Assembly: GCA_023055425.1 (NCBI GenBank)
Contig: JALGPY010000010.1
Span: 17,457,363-17,521,362 of the forward strand
Direction: 5' to 3'
From: Linanthus parryae
Lineage: Eukaryota; Streptophyta; Magnoliopsida; Ericales; Polemoniaceae
Length of the DNA: 64,000 nt
Positions 23,791 through 35,605 of the stretch are shown here, piece after piece. Position numbers and translations under genes: made by a program. The notes beneath the pieces are model-generated. The model was not told the origin of the DNA. It saw nothing but the letters and a program-made list of their open reading frames with translations, and made no database searches. Positions within the stretch are counted from its first letter, which is position 1. Every line of letters starts with the position of its first letter.

Positions 23791-25402
23791 TGACACGATT
23801 CAACCGCAAGTGTACGGGTGTCGCGTGTAGTAATATCCGGAAATCCGGGTTTGTCGAACCCAAGGGACTTGTCGTGAATTAACTAGGATGATTAACTTCG
23901 TGTGGGCAAACAATTGGATTGTTTTAATAAACTAATAATTTAAATAACAAAATAATTATTAAAAGTGAGATTAATACGAGAGACAAGTATCAGGATTTTT
24001 CTAGGATCACTAGGTGAACACCGTTAACGAATTACGTTTTGAAACACAGATAATGTTTTAATTTGCCAAACGAGCAATAAGGCTAACCGAGTTACCAAGC
24101 TAGCTTTCTATGCCTAGTTCAAATTACAACCGAGTTACCAAGTTCTAATTATCCCTAAAACATATAATGACGATCATCTAATTCTACTCAACGTTCATAG
24201 TCGGTGGTTGATTTCTCTAACCTGTGACTACGTGCTTAATTCAATTATCCGGACAATTCGTTGCTTTCACTAACGTATTACCTATAATCTTCCTACTGCA
24301 ACGTCTCACAATAGCAAGATAGATTAAGAGTATGAATTAAACATAGCAAACAAGAACATCATCAATTAAGTTTAAGCAATACGTGAATCAAATTCATAAT
24401 TCGCCAAAACGGCTTCAAACCCTAGCTACCATAGATAAATCCCAATAATAAACTTAGCTACTGCGATACATGATCAACACGACGAAGTTTATATTGATCA
24501 CGATAAAAAACAATGAAAAATATAGAGAAGAGAGATCAAACGATGGAATCCTCGCTCTCACGACGAACTCCAAGCTCCAAGCCTTCCTCCAACTTGTTCT
24601 TCCTTGTCTCCAGCAGCCCTCTCTGCCTTTAGGTCCTAAAAATCGTCATGTATAGGGCTGGGCACGATTTTTAATGAAACTTGGCCGAATTTGCAATTCA
24701 GCCCCTCTAGTTTGCAATTCTCGGACAGATTTCATAAGCTGATCTTGCGCGGGCCTTTTCTCCCTCATCCGGACTCCGTTTTGAGCCTATCTTATATCGT
24801 TGGAAAGCCCTGGATGTCTACTTTCTAATGGAATAGGCCTTGATCCAAAATAGTATACTTAACTCCAGATACATCCAGAGGAGTGCACACTGGTCCAGTG
24901 AAACTTTACCAGCTTTTCTTCGTTTTTGTGTCAACTTCACCGGACCATATCTTTCTCGTCCGAACTTTGATTGAGCTCCGTGACCTACCGTTGGAAAGAT
25001 ATTTGAGTCTACTTTCATTTGGAACAGGTCTCACTATAGCAGGTTTTGTAGAACTCAATATATCATCAAAATAGTGAAGGATGGTCACTTTTGCTCCTCT
25101 AACTTTGCTTCTCTTGTGTACTCTTTGACTTCCGAAGCTCGTTTCTTCTCTCCAATTGCTCTCCTCATGCAATGTTCCTTTAAATCACAACACGAACACT
25201 ACCGCGAAGATCAAATGTGACAAAATCATACAAATCATAAGTAAAACTATTCAAGAAACGCCCGGATTGTACGTTTAAGCTCTAAAACATCGTAAAACTC
25301 ATTTTCTTCTCAAATAAGCCCGAAATTCGTCACTTTGCACCGAAACGCACACAAATAAAAATATAAAGTGTATATAGGATGACTCTTATTAAGGAGTTAT
25401 CA
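23791..25402 (-). repeat. LTR 3 (5'-most on the element's strand)
   Basis: 1612 bp, followed directly by the GTTTT target duplication at 25403-25407. Confidence 0.95.
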
Positions 25403-25407
25403 GTTTT

Positions 25408-26709
25408 TCATCCTTATTAAAATTACCTAGTTACGTCCAACCTCTTACTCCAACAATTTCACATTACATGTGCCATCGCACCACATAATGATGAATCAAG
25501 TCGCCTTGCTTTGGCACGCACGAACTTGATTGATCGATTTTGTGATGAGTGTTTAAGTAACAAGAAAGCAAAACGTAATATTTACTTACGAGGGATTTCA
25601 AAATTATTTTGTTGATACATATCAACTGATCTACTTATTTGAGTTTGGGAAAAACTCAAAACAAAAAATTCGGGTTGTTTAATTATCTTATTATCGAATT
25701 GCATGCATCATCCTTACACCAACAACAATAATAAGACAATATAGTAAACATCCACAAAAATAGAAATTAATGTGATATTGATATGGCCTCATAGACTAAG
25801 ATATTCCCAAGCCAATGAGAATATCTATGAACCCTAAAATAGCAAGCACATCTCCATGTGCCTCAATCTTTTGGCCCATCCTCCATAGCCTTGTGGAATG
25901 CTCCATGCTCCATGTTGTGGCTCCTTTAATTGTTTGGGCTTCTTTTCTTCAATCTTGGCTACCTATTCTATTTAGTACTAGCTAGAAACTAAACTAAATA
26001 AAGAAATCTCACAAGTTGAGAAAAAAAATACCGGCTCGCAGGCCGTAAACCCTAATTAATTATTACATCAAATTGATCAGCTCGCAGGACGTAAACAAAC
26101 CACAAGAACTAAACATTCACAACAAACCACATCTAAGGCCATATTCAATCACCATACGAATTGCACATAAACAGTTAAAAACTAATTTTAACGCGCTTAG
26201 TCAATTTTAATTGATTCTAGGATTCTAGGGTCAAAACGATCCAAGAGGCCCAATCATCACTATCGCCGAACCAACAATGGACCGCCACGTGGCCTTTGGG
26301 CCGGCCAGACCTAGACCGCTTGGTTAACCCGTGCGCGCCTAGGCCGATTTGGACCTTACAACGTGGGTGACTTGGGCGGCAAGCAAGGGAGGGGTGCTCC
26401 CCTAGGGGGGCGAACCTCCTTGTGAGTTGTTTCCAAAACAACTCGTTGTCCTTGTTGCCCAAGTTTGCATGTTTCCGATTTGAAAAACTCATTTTCCTAA
26501 TTTGTGACCAACCCTAGATTCAAGATCCTAAAATTTCTCAAACTCACTAATTCATACATCCCATGTAAAAGAATAGATCTTGTTAGGTTGAATCACATTC
26601 AACATGCATCTAATATGCTTAATTTGTCGTTTTAACGCAATATTCAACAATTATAGGTGAAAAATAATAAAATCGTAACACATAAACTATGTTATGCTCT
26701 AATACATGT
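25408..26709 (-). pseudogene. Copia leader and 5' gag remnant
   Basis: This 1.3-kb segment lies between the primer site and the insertion point of the three-LTR element. It should hold the leader and gag start. No readable gag motif survives. A GC-rich block at about 26270-26420 gives a 91-codon minus-strand frame with no recognised family. A stretch around 25455-25570 repeats 12970-13085. Confidence 0.45.
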
Positions 26710-26722
26710 GGCTCTAATACAA
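26710..26722 (-). other. Copia primer binding site (initiator tRNA-Met-like)
   Basis: On the minus strand TTGTATTAGAGCC matches the canonical TGGTATCAGAGCC at 11 of 13 positions, one base inside the 5' LTR end. Confidence 0.7.
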
Positions 26723-26723
26723 C

Positions 26724-28192
26724 TGTAGGGTTTTGGTCATGGATACGCAGCGGAATAAACAATAAACAATTCGATCAAGACCCTCCAATTATAACACGAA
26801 GAGAATTCATAACGGTAGTAAAGGCTTCGTAATAGTCACCTTATAAATTTCCTTTGATGACTTCTAATGCGAATAGTGTCACGTCTCAACGTTTGTTCCA
26901 CGCCTAGTATTGAGATATAGATCCTCAAACTCCTTATGCTATCTAGGAACGAGGGAGGAGGAAGAAGAAATCATGCAACGAATCACCAAATAAGAGGGTT
27001 CAGGCCCTCTTGGTGACCGACATGTTGAGGGGGCGGCAAAGGGGGGTTTGGCTCACTTTTGTTGCTTCATATTTCCTTGCTTTATTCTCTCCTACTCTAA
27101 GTATGTAGATGTGTAGAGAAAATAAGCTAGGAATATTCTTTATATAGTCCAACAACTCCTTGTCCTACTACATAAAGAACCCCTCTCCTAATCCTACTCA
27201 AGTAAGGGTTAGTCCCTTTGCAACTTATTCATAATCATGTCTCTACATGAATTAGTCCACATTGGCAAATCCTAATCATGTCTATACATAGATTAGTTCA
27301 CCTTGCATATTAGTCCTACTAAGTTTGCAAGTGGTTGTGTTTTGATCCTTCTGATTAATTAATTCTCAAGTCTAGTTCAATCCATATGGTGTGTGACCCC
27401 ATTGGTTTCTACTTAGTTGGTAGTAACTATTTACTAACATGGAGAGGCATCTAGCAAGACATCCATTCCACCCAACTAATAGAAATAATCATCTGACAAA
27501 CCTTTGTGCAAGAATTGTCTCATCCCTTTGTCTATATATCTGGATTGGACATGAGACACACAAGTCACACTCGTATATCCAATCCATAGTTTCTAGATCC
27601 TTGGAATAATCCTATCCATGCAGATAACATCAATATCCCATATTGATTTATGTGAGTCTGCCCAGACATTCTATAAGAACTATCCCTCCAGTGGTCGCGG
27701 ATATTTGCTCCCGTTATGTGGAGGGAAAAATTCTATCAACGTCACTACCATTTCTAAGATTACTTCTTTATTATATCCGACTAACTCCTTTATAACTAAC
27801 CACTTTTGGTGTAGCGTTTAACGATGTCAACAAAACAACATTCTAGTGACTTCAAGTCTAAGGATGACAATACCGTTGCCACCGCGAGAAGCGCTTGTGA
27901 CTTTACATAACTAGTATGTAGCCTTATCGGAAATGGGTCAGTCCAGTATGACATTACTCCTAATGCATACCCATGTGTTGGATCGTGATATCTCCATATC
28001 AATTCAATCCCATACTAGTCTATAGTTGATTGTCCTATTAATCAATATAATTGACTAGAGATTTTTAAGAATATAACACTTATATTCTAAGGACTTCATT
28101 CATGTTAATATATATCTATATCGATAACATAATGAATCGTAAATCCATAAATGTCACAAGAAATAGATTGCCTCTAGGGCTTATTTCCAACA
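26724..28192 (-). repeat. 5' LTR of the copia element
   Basis: Partner of 3287-4759, 1469 versus 1473 bp, with many differences including small deletions. It is followed by GATCC, the altered target duplication. Confidence 0.85.
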
Positions 28193-28197
28193 GATCC

Positions 28198-28829
28198 CAT
28201 CACAGAACACCCCGAAACGTCTGGGTGATATATATCTTTCCTACAAATGTCAATTTGTTTCAGGTAAACATCCGAGGCATTCTTCATTGCTCTACAGTAT
28301 GCTCTACAACGTCATGAGAACATGTCCCCTTAGGTTTTCAAAAATTTCAGGTTTAATCTAAATCTTGTGATTTTTTAACAATAAAAGAATAATAAATACA
28401 TAAATATCAGAGTTTTGTCCACATTTTTCACTAGTTCCATCAAAAATTTGTTATATAAAAGTTTAAAAATATTATTTTTATATTAAATTCAAACTTGTGA
28501 CTTTTTCTGAAAAGTTGTCTTGTTTCAAATAGTTGTAATTTTTACAATCTTTGTGTCCCTTGGTAGTTTCTTTTCTGAAAAGGTGCTTCAAGCTTCCTTT
28601 GATGTCTATAAATACAAGTGGTCATTTGTTATCAAAACAAGTTTTAGTATGATGTCTCTCTTCTCAATTATCTTCTTTCTTGTCCGGATTGGGTTATAAT
28701 TTAGGAGAAGACAAGAAGTGCAATCTTGTTTCTTCTCCACCGTGGTAGGCATTGTATCGGTGGGTAGTATTTCCGTGTAGCCCATTTTCCATCGTATAGT
28801 GGGGTAAATTACTATCCTAAAGAGAGTTT
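28198..28829. other. No gene recognised
   Basis: AT-rich sequence between the copia 5' LTR and a small LTR element. I saw no repeat boundary or convincing frame. Confidence 0.4.
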
Positions 28830-29400
28830 TGTTGGGTTTATTTTGATTCAAACTTGTGACATTGAAAATTCTGCATGGGCAAAGCAACAAAAGAACAGCC
28901 GAATTAGATTTGTGGGACAAAACAAATTGATTAATTGGTGCATGTATGCATGTGTACATGTCCAATACAGTTGGTTCAATTGTTTAGTATGGTGATAGGT
29001 GTTTGGGTCGGTAGTGGGTATTTTTTGGTCAAAGGATCTTTGTTTGGAAACACTAGACTACTTTTCACATGTTTTTCTTGGGGTAGTCTACTTTGACCAT
29101 TGATTGGTAGTGTCCTTATTGGATTATGAAACAATTATTTTGGACAGATTTATTCCTTGTCTGTCTCGGATTAATTGTGGTCGTTGTTTTGGCTTCAAGT
29201 CTTAAACTAGTACAAATAGATACTAAGGTCGTGACTTTGAGTTGTATGCTTGCAATTGGTTTGGCTTCTCATCAATAAATTTGTTTGGTTTGGCCATGGA
29301 TGTAGCTCTCAAAACTAGTGAACCACATAATTCTTGTTTTCTTGATCTTAATTTCGTTTTTTCTTGTTTCTCTTGTCTCTCGTGTTTTGGAATCCTAACA
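28830..29400 (+). repeat. 5' LTR of the small element
   Basis: 571 bp, TG...CA. Its first ~85 bases recur at about 30287-30371 with roughly ten percent differences. Confidence 0.7.
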
Positions 29401-30286
29401 AAGGGTATCAGAGCCAGTTTCGTTGAATCTGAAAAGAAGAAATGGCGAGATCGTGGTCAAGATCTGTCGGGTTTGATGTGAACATTGAGTTTCTGCTGGT
29501 TGGTCTCTGAAACAGGGGGTGCAAGCACACCAAGTCTTTGTTGGGAGGTTATCGGTTTCCTTGTTGGAGGAGCTATTTGGCTCTTGTTGTGGAGCACCGG
29601 AATTGTGGATCTAGCTTTAGTGCATCTGACACGCTTTCGGTTCCTGCAGGCGTCAATCGATATGGCATGCTCAACCCCGTGAGTGATCTGGATCTATATC
29701 TGGATATGAATGCTAGGAGGATTCAAGCCTACGGGGAGGCGACTCGAATCAACTAGCGAATTGAGGGTGGAAGGTCATTGGAAGAGGGAGTGTTCCAAGA
29801 ATCGTGCACCTGTAGATCTCGCTTCAGGTGGAGGAGGAGGGACGTTCGACGACGATCTAGGCCCCTTGAGGGCGTGGCTCCGCGCATGAAGAATGGGCGC
29901 GTGTTATTTGGCATGCAATTTGGTGGCTTGTTATTGTGCATGCTCGATTGGTGGCACGATTGGATCTTGGATTGGCACGCATCAGGTTATTGGTTTTGGG
30001 CATTGGTGCGGGTAACGGCGCAAATTTGCATGACATCGCTTGATAGACACTTTGTTGCGAAGTGTCATTGGCGCAACGTTGGGATATGCATTGTGTCATG
30101 GTGCATTAGGGGAGCGTTTATCGGGACGCATTGTCTTTTTGTTTGTTGAAGACGCATAGACGCCCGTGTTGGGACGTAATGAGAATGTGTTCAATTCCGC
30201 AAATTGGAAATACAGTCGGATTGGGTTTGTTGGATTGATGAGAAGAATTGGTTCGGTTGCTATGCGGTTTGAATCAAGGGGGAGGT
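29401..30286 (+). other. Internal region of the small LTR element
   Basis: Primer site at the left and polypurine tract at the right. Frames of up to 123 codons on either strand show no family motif. A stretch from 29820 to 30100 is rich in GGAGG and TTGGCA words. Confidence 0.55.
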
Positions 30287-30561
30287 TTTTTGAGTTTATT
30301 TTGATTCAAACTTGTGGCATTGAAAATTGGTCATGGGCAAAGAAACAAAAGGGCGGCCGAGTTAGATTTGTACTAACAAAATTATGAAATTGTTTGTTTT
30401 AGTGGATTTTCCACAATATAAATGTGTCTTACTGTTTCATTTTTCTAACTTCGCTATTGACCATAAATGTCTTGATGTATATCGAGTGTGCTCCCACAAC
30501 TGATTAATGATTATAAACTCCTGACTTGAGATGGTTTGTAAGGAGTTGAGCCCTTCGCACC

Positions 30562-30988
30562 CAGGCCCGGCCCAAGGCAATTGGGGGGCCTAAAGCTGGT
30601 AGTAAAATACAGACCCCAAAAAGAAAAATATACACACAAAATAGTTTGTTTAAAGAAAAAAATATTGACTTTCAATACTTCTATGTAACAATACATAGAT
30701 TATATTGTGTTAATTTCTGTTAGTACTAAATAGCCTTACAGTTTTTACATATTAAAACTGAAATCTTCACATACGCCTTGAAATAGATTCAAATTTGTGT
30801 CAAGTTTGTAGCAAAAAAAATGAGTTACCACCAAACTGAAGTACAATTTATGGTAAATATACATTAACATATTTAATTAACCTACATACAGTGTGATGAA
30901 CCTAGCTACCATTATAAACAAATGGGGCGATGCCGACCCATGGGCCAAAAGCGGCCGCTCCAACTGCTTTACCATAGGGCCAGCCCTG
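30562..30988. mobile_element. hAT MITE
   Basis: The ends CAGGCCCGGCCC and GGGCCAGCCCTG are imperfect inverted repeats. They are flanked by a perfect 8-bp duplication TTCGCACC (30554-30561, 30989-30996), the length used by hAT transposases. 427 bp, no coding capacity. Confidence 0.9.
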
Positions 30989-31088
30989 TTCGCACCCCTA
31001 AATCTTCACTACTTTATAATTGAATAAAGTAGTATATTAGTATCCCTTTTCGGTAGAAAAAGTAGAGCCCATAGCAAGATCTTATGTA

Positions 31089-31346
31089 CCACTCCGTCCC
31101 AGCTGAAATGCACCATTAGACTTTTTTCATCCGTAATTGGGTCACTTTGACCCGGTGATTTGGATCGCAAAATGATACAATTTTTTGATAATTTCTTTAT
31201 TGTTTTGTAGAATAAGAGTTACTCTACAATACTTCAAAAAATTTATCTTAAAATTGTAATATTTTGCTATCCAAATTATCGGGTCAAAGTGATCCGGTGA
31301 ATAGTGGTAAAAATCCAAATGGTGCAAAAGAGATGGGACGGAGTGG
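31089..31346. mobile_element. Stowaway-type MITE, copy 1
   Basis: Terminal CCACTCCGTCCCA and TGGGACGGAGTGG are flanked by TA dinucleotides. Nearly the whole element is an inverted repeat. Each arm holds GGGTCA-ctt-TGACCC followed by CGGTGATTTGGAT. Confidence 0.88.
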
Positions 31347-31672
31347 TATGCGTTCTTGAACTAGTAATTCTTTGGGCAATGATCACAAGCTCTTGCATTG
31401 TCATTTCAACAACCCGCCATGGTGACCTATTGCCACAGAGTGATCTTTCATGTACTTCTTTTGGGTGGGTTTGGTATCAACTTATTTGTGTCTTTTCATC
31501 CAAAATCATCTTTTTTGCTTTTTTGAATTAACCTAAAAGTTTGGTATCAATTTTTCTTAAGAGCTTTTTGAATTTTGGCTTTTGGCATCTACTGTAAAAT
31601 GAGGGAAAGAATAAAAGTTAAACATCATACAAATGAGAATAATGTCCTCACCAATCAATAGTAACATTACTA

Positions 31673-31932
31673 GCACTCCGTCCCCAACTCTTTTGCATCA
31701 TTTGGACTTTTACTACAATTCACCGGGTCACTTTGACCCGGTGATTTGGATACCTAAACTTTGCAAATTTTTAGATAATTCTTTAGTAGTTTTGTAGAGT
31801 AACTCTTATTCTACAAGACCATAAAAAGCTTATCGAAAAATTTTATCGTTTTGCGATCCAAATCACCCGGTCAAAGTGACCCCGTTACAGGTGAAAAAGT
31901 CAAACTAGTGCAAAAGACATGGGACGGAGTGG
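31673..31932. mobile_element. Stowaway-type MITE, copy 2
   Basis: Terminal GCACTCCGTCCCC and TGGGACGGAGTGG with TA on both sides. It has the same inner GGGTCACTTTGACCC motif as copy 1. Confidence 0.87.
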
Positions 31933-32146
31933 TAACTTTTTCCACAAAAGGGCGTATTTGTAGCTTTTACTAAACAACCAAACTATCACATCAATGACTT
32001 TTTTACAGCACTAACTTTTTTTACCAAACTCGTACACCTTTTATCTTTAGCTTTTATGTCATGGACTTTTCTCACACCATTATTTTAGACAACTTAAAAT
32101 CTAAAAAATTGATATCAAACCCACCCTTTGTTTTTTCTGCTGCTTT

Positions 32147-32340
32147 TTATAGCACTAGTGATCAGGTCAAAGTGATCCGATAATTTAATTAGTAAAACAA
32201 TGTAAGAATTTTATGATCTTTTTTATGGTATGATATAGCAACTTTGTACTAAGACACTATCAAAATATATTAACAAATTCTTGTATTGTTTTTTAATCAG
32301 ATTACCGAATTAAATTGACCTCTAAAATTCAAAGGAAGAA
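32147..32340. repeat. Possible degenerate Stowaway-type copy
   Basis: GGTCAAAGTGATCCGATAATTT near 32166 and a weak inverted counterpart near 32300 resemble the inner arms of the neighbouring MITEs. The termini are not recognisable. Confidence 0.35.
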
Positions 32341-32464
32341 GCAAGAGAAAGAACAGTGAAAGTACTTATTTGTCGGCTTTGATTTTTCATCTATTTCAGG
32401 TGAAAAAGGTTAACAAAGTCATGATGACTTGTGAATTTTGTTGAGAGACACTAAGAAAATACTA

Positions 32465-32718
32465 CCTCCGTTTCTTCTCTATCACACCGGTTTGACTTTA
32501 ACCACTATTCACTGGGTCGCTTTGACCCGGTGATTTGGATAGCAAAATGATACAATTTTTTGATAATTTTTTCATGGTGTTGTAGAGTAAAAGTTGCTCT
32601 ATAACACGGTGAAAAAATTATTACAAAATCGCGTCGTTTTGCTATACAAATCACCCGGTCAAAGTGACTCAGATACGAGTCAAAAGGTCAAACCGGTGCT
32701 ATAGAGAAGAAACGGAGG
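32465..32718. mobile_element. Stowaway-type MITE, copy 3 (second subfamily)
   Basis: Ends CCTCCGTTTCTTCTCTA and TAGAGAAGAAACGGAGG are perfect inverted complements flanked by TA. The termini differ from copies 1 and 2, but the inner GGGTCGCTTTGACCC core is shared. Confidence 0.9.
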
Positions 32719-33122
32719 TAGTACAGAGAATGTGGTTACAACTTAAAATCCCGCTAGTTGCTGTTCGGCCCATATTCCTATTACAATGTTAATGTTTTGA
32801 GCTTCTTTATCTTCCTTTTTGTCATAAAGCTCTCTGAAATGTACGCTTCACAAGTAATATTTGCATGGAAATAATTTAAACAAGATGGTGGTTCGGTACC
32901 ATCTTCGTTATTTCTTCAACTGAAAGGTACGTTAGTACATTTCAGAAAATCATTGCATCTTTAACTCAAATCACTTTGTGTTTTGTGACTGCATGCTCAT
33001 GATCGAATGACAATGGCACACCGACACGTACCTTGAATTATGCAAATTTCAATCCAACTTAAGACATCATGATTCTTAGACTTTGAATAAAAACATGAAA
33101 AGAACACAAGTGAAGCCAATTA

Positions 33123-33380
33123 CCAGTCCGTCCCAGCTCTTTCTTCCCATCTGACTTTTTTGACTCGTATCTGGGTCACTTTGACCGGGTGATTTGGATA
33201 GTAAAATAATACGATTTTTTGATAATTTTTTCACCATATTATAGAGCACCTTTTACTTTACGACACCATGAAAAAATTATCAAAAAATTATATCGGTTTG
33301 CTATTCAAATTACCGGGTCAAAGTGACTCAGTGAATAGTGACAAAAGTCAAATTGGGAAAAAAGAGCTGGGACAGAGTGG
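33123..33380. mobile_element. Stowaway-type MITE, copy 4
   Basis: Ends CCAGTCCGTCCCAGCTCTTT and AAAGAGCTGGGACAGAGTGG are flanked by TA, with the same inner inverted core. Confidence 0.87.
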
Positions 33381-33541
33381 TACACCGTGGTACTGGTAGC
33401 CTACAATGAGGCTCAGTACTTTGGCTTGTACCTTTATCCGGACTTGTCCTCTCACACTAGTGTACTCCCATATTTTCTCAAGCATGTTATGGTTGATTTG
33501 ATTTGATGCAACGTGTCACTACTTTATGACCTTAATTGGTA

Positions 33542-33800
33542 CCAGTTTGTTCCAGCTCTTTCTTCCCATATAATTTTTTTGATTCGTATTTGGGTCACTT
33601 TGATCGGGTAATTTGGATAGTAAAATAATATGATTTTTTTAATAATTTTTTCACCATATTATAGAGCACATTTTACTCTACAACACCATGAAAAAATTAT
33701 GAAAAAATTACATCGGTTTGCTATTCAAATCACCGGGTCAAAGTGACCCAGTAAATAGTGACAAAAATCAAATTGAGAAGAAATTGCTAAGACATACTGA
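33542..33800. mobile_element. Stowaway-type MITE, copy 5 (decayed)
   Basis: The left end CCAGTTTGTTCCAGCTCTTT matches copy 4 with changes. The right end is degraded, but the inner inverted arms are still clear. Confidence 0.7.
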
Positions 33801-33802
33801 TA

Positions 33803-35305
33803 TTCGTTTAGAAACAAGAAATATATGAACAAAAAATATGCTGAAAAGACACGTTTTTAAACGAACTCTTAAACACGTTGTTTAAAAAAAATTGTGTGGT
33901 ATCCATTCTGAAAACATTGCCTAAAATCAAAAAGACAATTGACAACATTACTAAATTTCAATATTAATTTCTTTTAATATTATTTTACGTACAATATTGA
34001 CATATATTTGATGTTTTATGCATTGAATCATAATTGAAAATGTCTTTAACCAAAAATATTGTGAAAAAGAACACACACAAAAAAACACGATAATTGCTGT
34101 TTTTTTTTTTAAACAGTTTTTCTCAGTATGTTTTTATTTTTACACAGTAAAAAAAAACAGCGCTGCTAGATGAGCTTAAAAATAACACCTTGTTTCTTTT
34201 TTTAATCAAAGTTGATTAAAAAATAGGAATACCAAACATGCACCATGCATTTCTTTTCCATTTCAGTGTCGCTACTTTCTTTCTTTCTATCTTCAACCAC
34301 ACTCTCTGTGTTTTCTTAGTAGTATGTCACAACAAAAAACAGATGTTATTCAGTGTTTGGAAGATGATCTGAATCTGAATTGATTAAAATCTCGAGTTTA
34401 ATAAGACCTTTTGCTTCATCTTTTTAACTTTCGATAAATATCACTCCTTGTGATGACCATTTGTAGATTATTTGTTCTCCTACGTCAGGATAATATCCCG
34501 CAATCTGAAATTTTTTGCCTCATATTTCTAAATGTTTTTTGAATTATCGGCTACATTAAAATTTCCACTAGTTTTTCTCACTCGCATTATTTCTAAGAGA
34601 CATCGTGTAGCAAATACAAATTTCTCTTACATGCACAATGGTGAAACGGCATAAGCACACATGTAAATCCTCTTGTGGAATCCATCAAAAAAGTTGAAAG
34701 TTGAGTCCTTATCTGTTTCAGACATGAGGCAATGGCATGCATGATGTACCTGTCACCGGAGACTTTGGCTTTTACAAAGACAAATTTGTTTGCAATATAC
34801 TAGCATTGCTCACGCACACGATTATGATATATTGGGCGCTCAATAATTCACGGATGACGTATTCTCTCTTCTTTTCCGAAAACAGTCATACTGGTACTAG
34901 TACTGAGTTAAACATAACATCAATATGATTGCAAACATAAACATAACAGTATTATACTGGTACTAGTACTGAATTAACATCAATATTATTCTAGGAAAGG
35001 CTAGTCCCGTGGTTTCTAACACAACGGTCTTATCCGAAAGTTGTTCAAGAACAAAAGTTTTTTGTGTCTATTTTGTGCTTAGTATATTTTATCGTTTTCA
35101 ATTTCTAAACCGCCTTAAGACTGTACTACATTTTTTGAAAGAAAAGAGAACTTCAATTAAAAAAACAACGAAAGACTACACCAGTTATCTATTGAAGGGT
35201 TCCATATCTATATATCATGCATGAAAGAACTATATCTTTTATCTATTCAGACATTATCGTTTGAAGCAACATTAAAAGAATCTACGACAACTTTTTAATT
35301 TATTA
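33803..35305. other. AT-rich spacer, no gene recognised
   Basis: A direct duplication of about 45 bp containing ATACTGGTACTAGTACTGA occurs at 34888 and 34952. A weak inverted pair (AAAAAATATGCTGAAAAG near 33827 and its counterpart near 34120) may be another eroded MITE. No credible coding frame. Confidence 0.4.
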
Positions 35306-35340
35306 TACTCCCTCCGTCCCCATAAAAATAGTAAATTATT
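35306..35340. repeat. One-sided Stowaway-like terminus
   Basis: TATACTCCCTCCGTCCCC matches Stowaway/mariner MITE ends. No partner end was found, so this is a truncated or eroded copy. Confidence 0.4.
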
Positions 35341-35605
35341 ATTTTTTTAGAGACATGCAAGTAATGCATTGCACTAGTAATTTTGGTGTGGTATTTCCAT
35401 TATTATCATTAATTTTTTTTTTTCCTAAGACTAGGTTCATTTTCCCTTAAAAAAGACTAATTTTGGCGGTTTTAGCAGTTAGTAGCTGTTTTTCCATCAT
35501 CTTTTGCGTTTCAGACGCTTCATCTTAGCCATTCTAGGCTTGTTGTCTTTTAATTTTCTTTCTCTTTGCATCAATCTTCATCCAATCCTTACCGTCATTA
35601 CCACC

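Larger units (their letters stand above)
13769..25402 (-). mobile_element. Three-LTR tandem non-autonomous Athila-related retrotransposon
   Basis: The layout is LTR (13769-15380), internal (15381-18776), LTR (18777-20388), internal (20389-23790), LTR (23791-25402). A single 5-bp duplication, GTTTT, lies outside it (13764-13768, 25403-25407). All LTRs are 1612 bp; by eye the first differs from the others at one base (13817). The internal copies differ at a few bases and in a TTC run. Each internal region, read on the minus strand, has a tRNA-Asp primer site, one gag-like ORF, a hairpin shared with Athila and a polypurine tract. It has no protease, RT or integrase, so it would need enzymes from elsewhere. 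It is very young compared with the copia element it sits in. Confidence 0.93.
3287..28192 (-). mobile_element. Decayed Ty1/copia element, full nested extent
   Basis: Two copies of one LTR, 3287-4759 and 26724-28192, lie in the same orientation. They are flanked by GATCT (3282-3286) and GATCC (28193-28197), a 5-bp target duplication with one change. The element reads on the minus strand: 5' LTR, an initiator-Met-like primer site at 26710-26722, decayed gag-pol, polypurine tract at 4760-4771, 3' LTR. Recognisable copia pieces run from protease (around 12540 and 7400) through integrase and RT to RNase H (around 4850), with many stops and frameshifts. It is interrupted by a CACTA element (7407-12533) and a three-LTR element (13769-25402). 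The LTRs are visibly diverged, so this is the oldest layer here. Confidence 0.85.
28830..30378 (+). mobile_element. Small LTR element (TRIM-like or deleted copia derivative)
   Basis: The 5' LTR (28830-29400) starts TGTTGGGTTTATTTTG and ends CCTAACA. It is followed by GGGTATCAGAGCC (29403-29415), a near-perfect initiator-Met primer site. A purine tract (AAGGGGGAGG, 30276-30285) precedes a repeat of the LTR start (about 30287) that keeps the first 85 bp or so and ends ACTAACA at 30378, so the 3' LTR has lost about 480 bp. The internal region is only about 0.9 kb. It begins with a short ATG frame (29442) broken by a stop and has no recognisable gag or pol. No target duplication was found. Confidence 0.7.

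Noticed and set aside
29778..30149. 123-codon frame in the small LTR element
   Set aside because: No conserved motif, begins inside an internal region without gag similarity, and overlaps a minus-strand frame of similar length.
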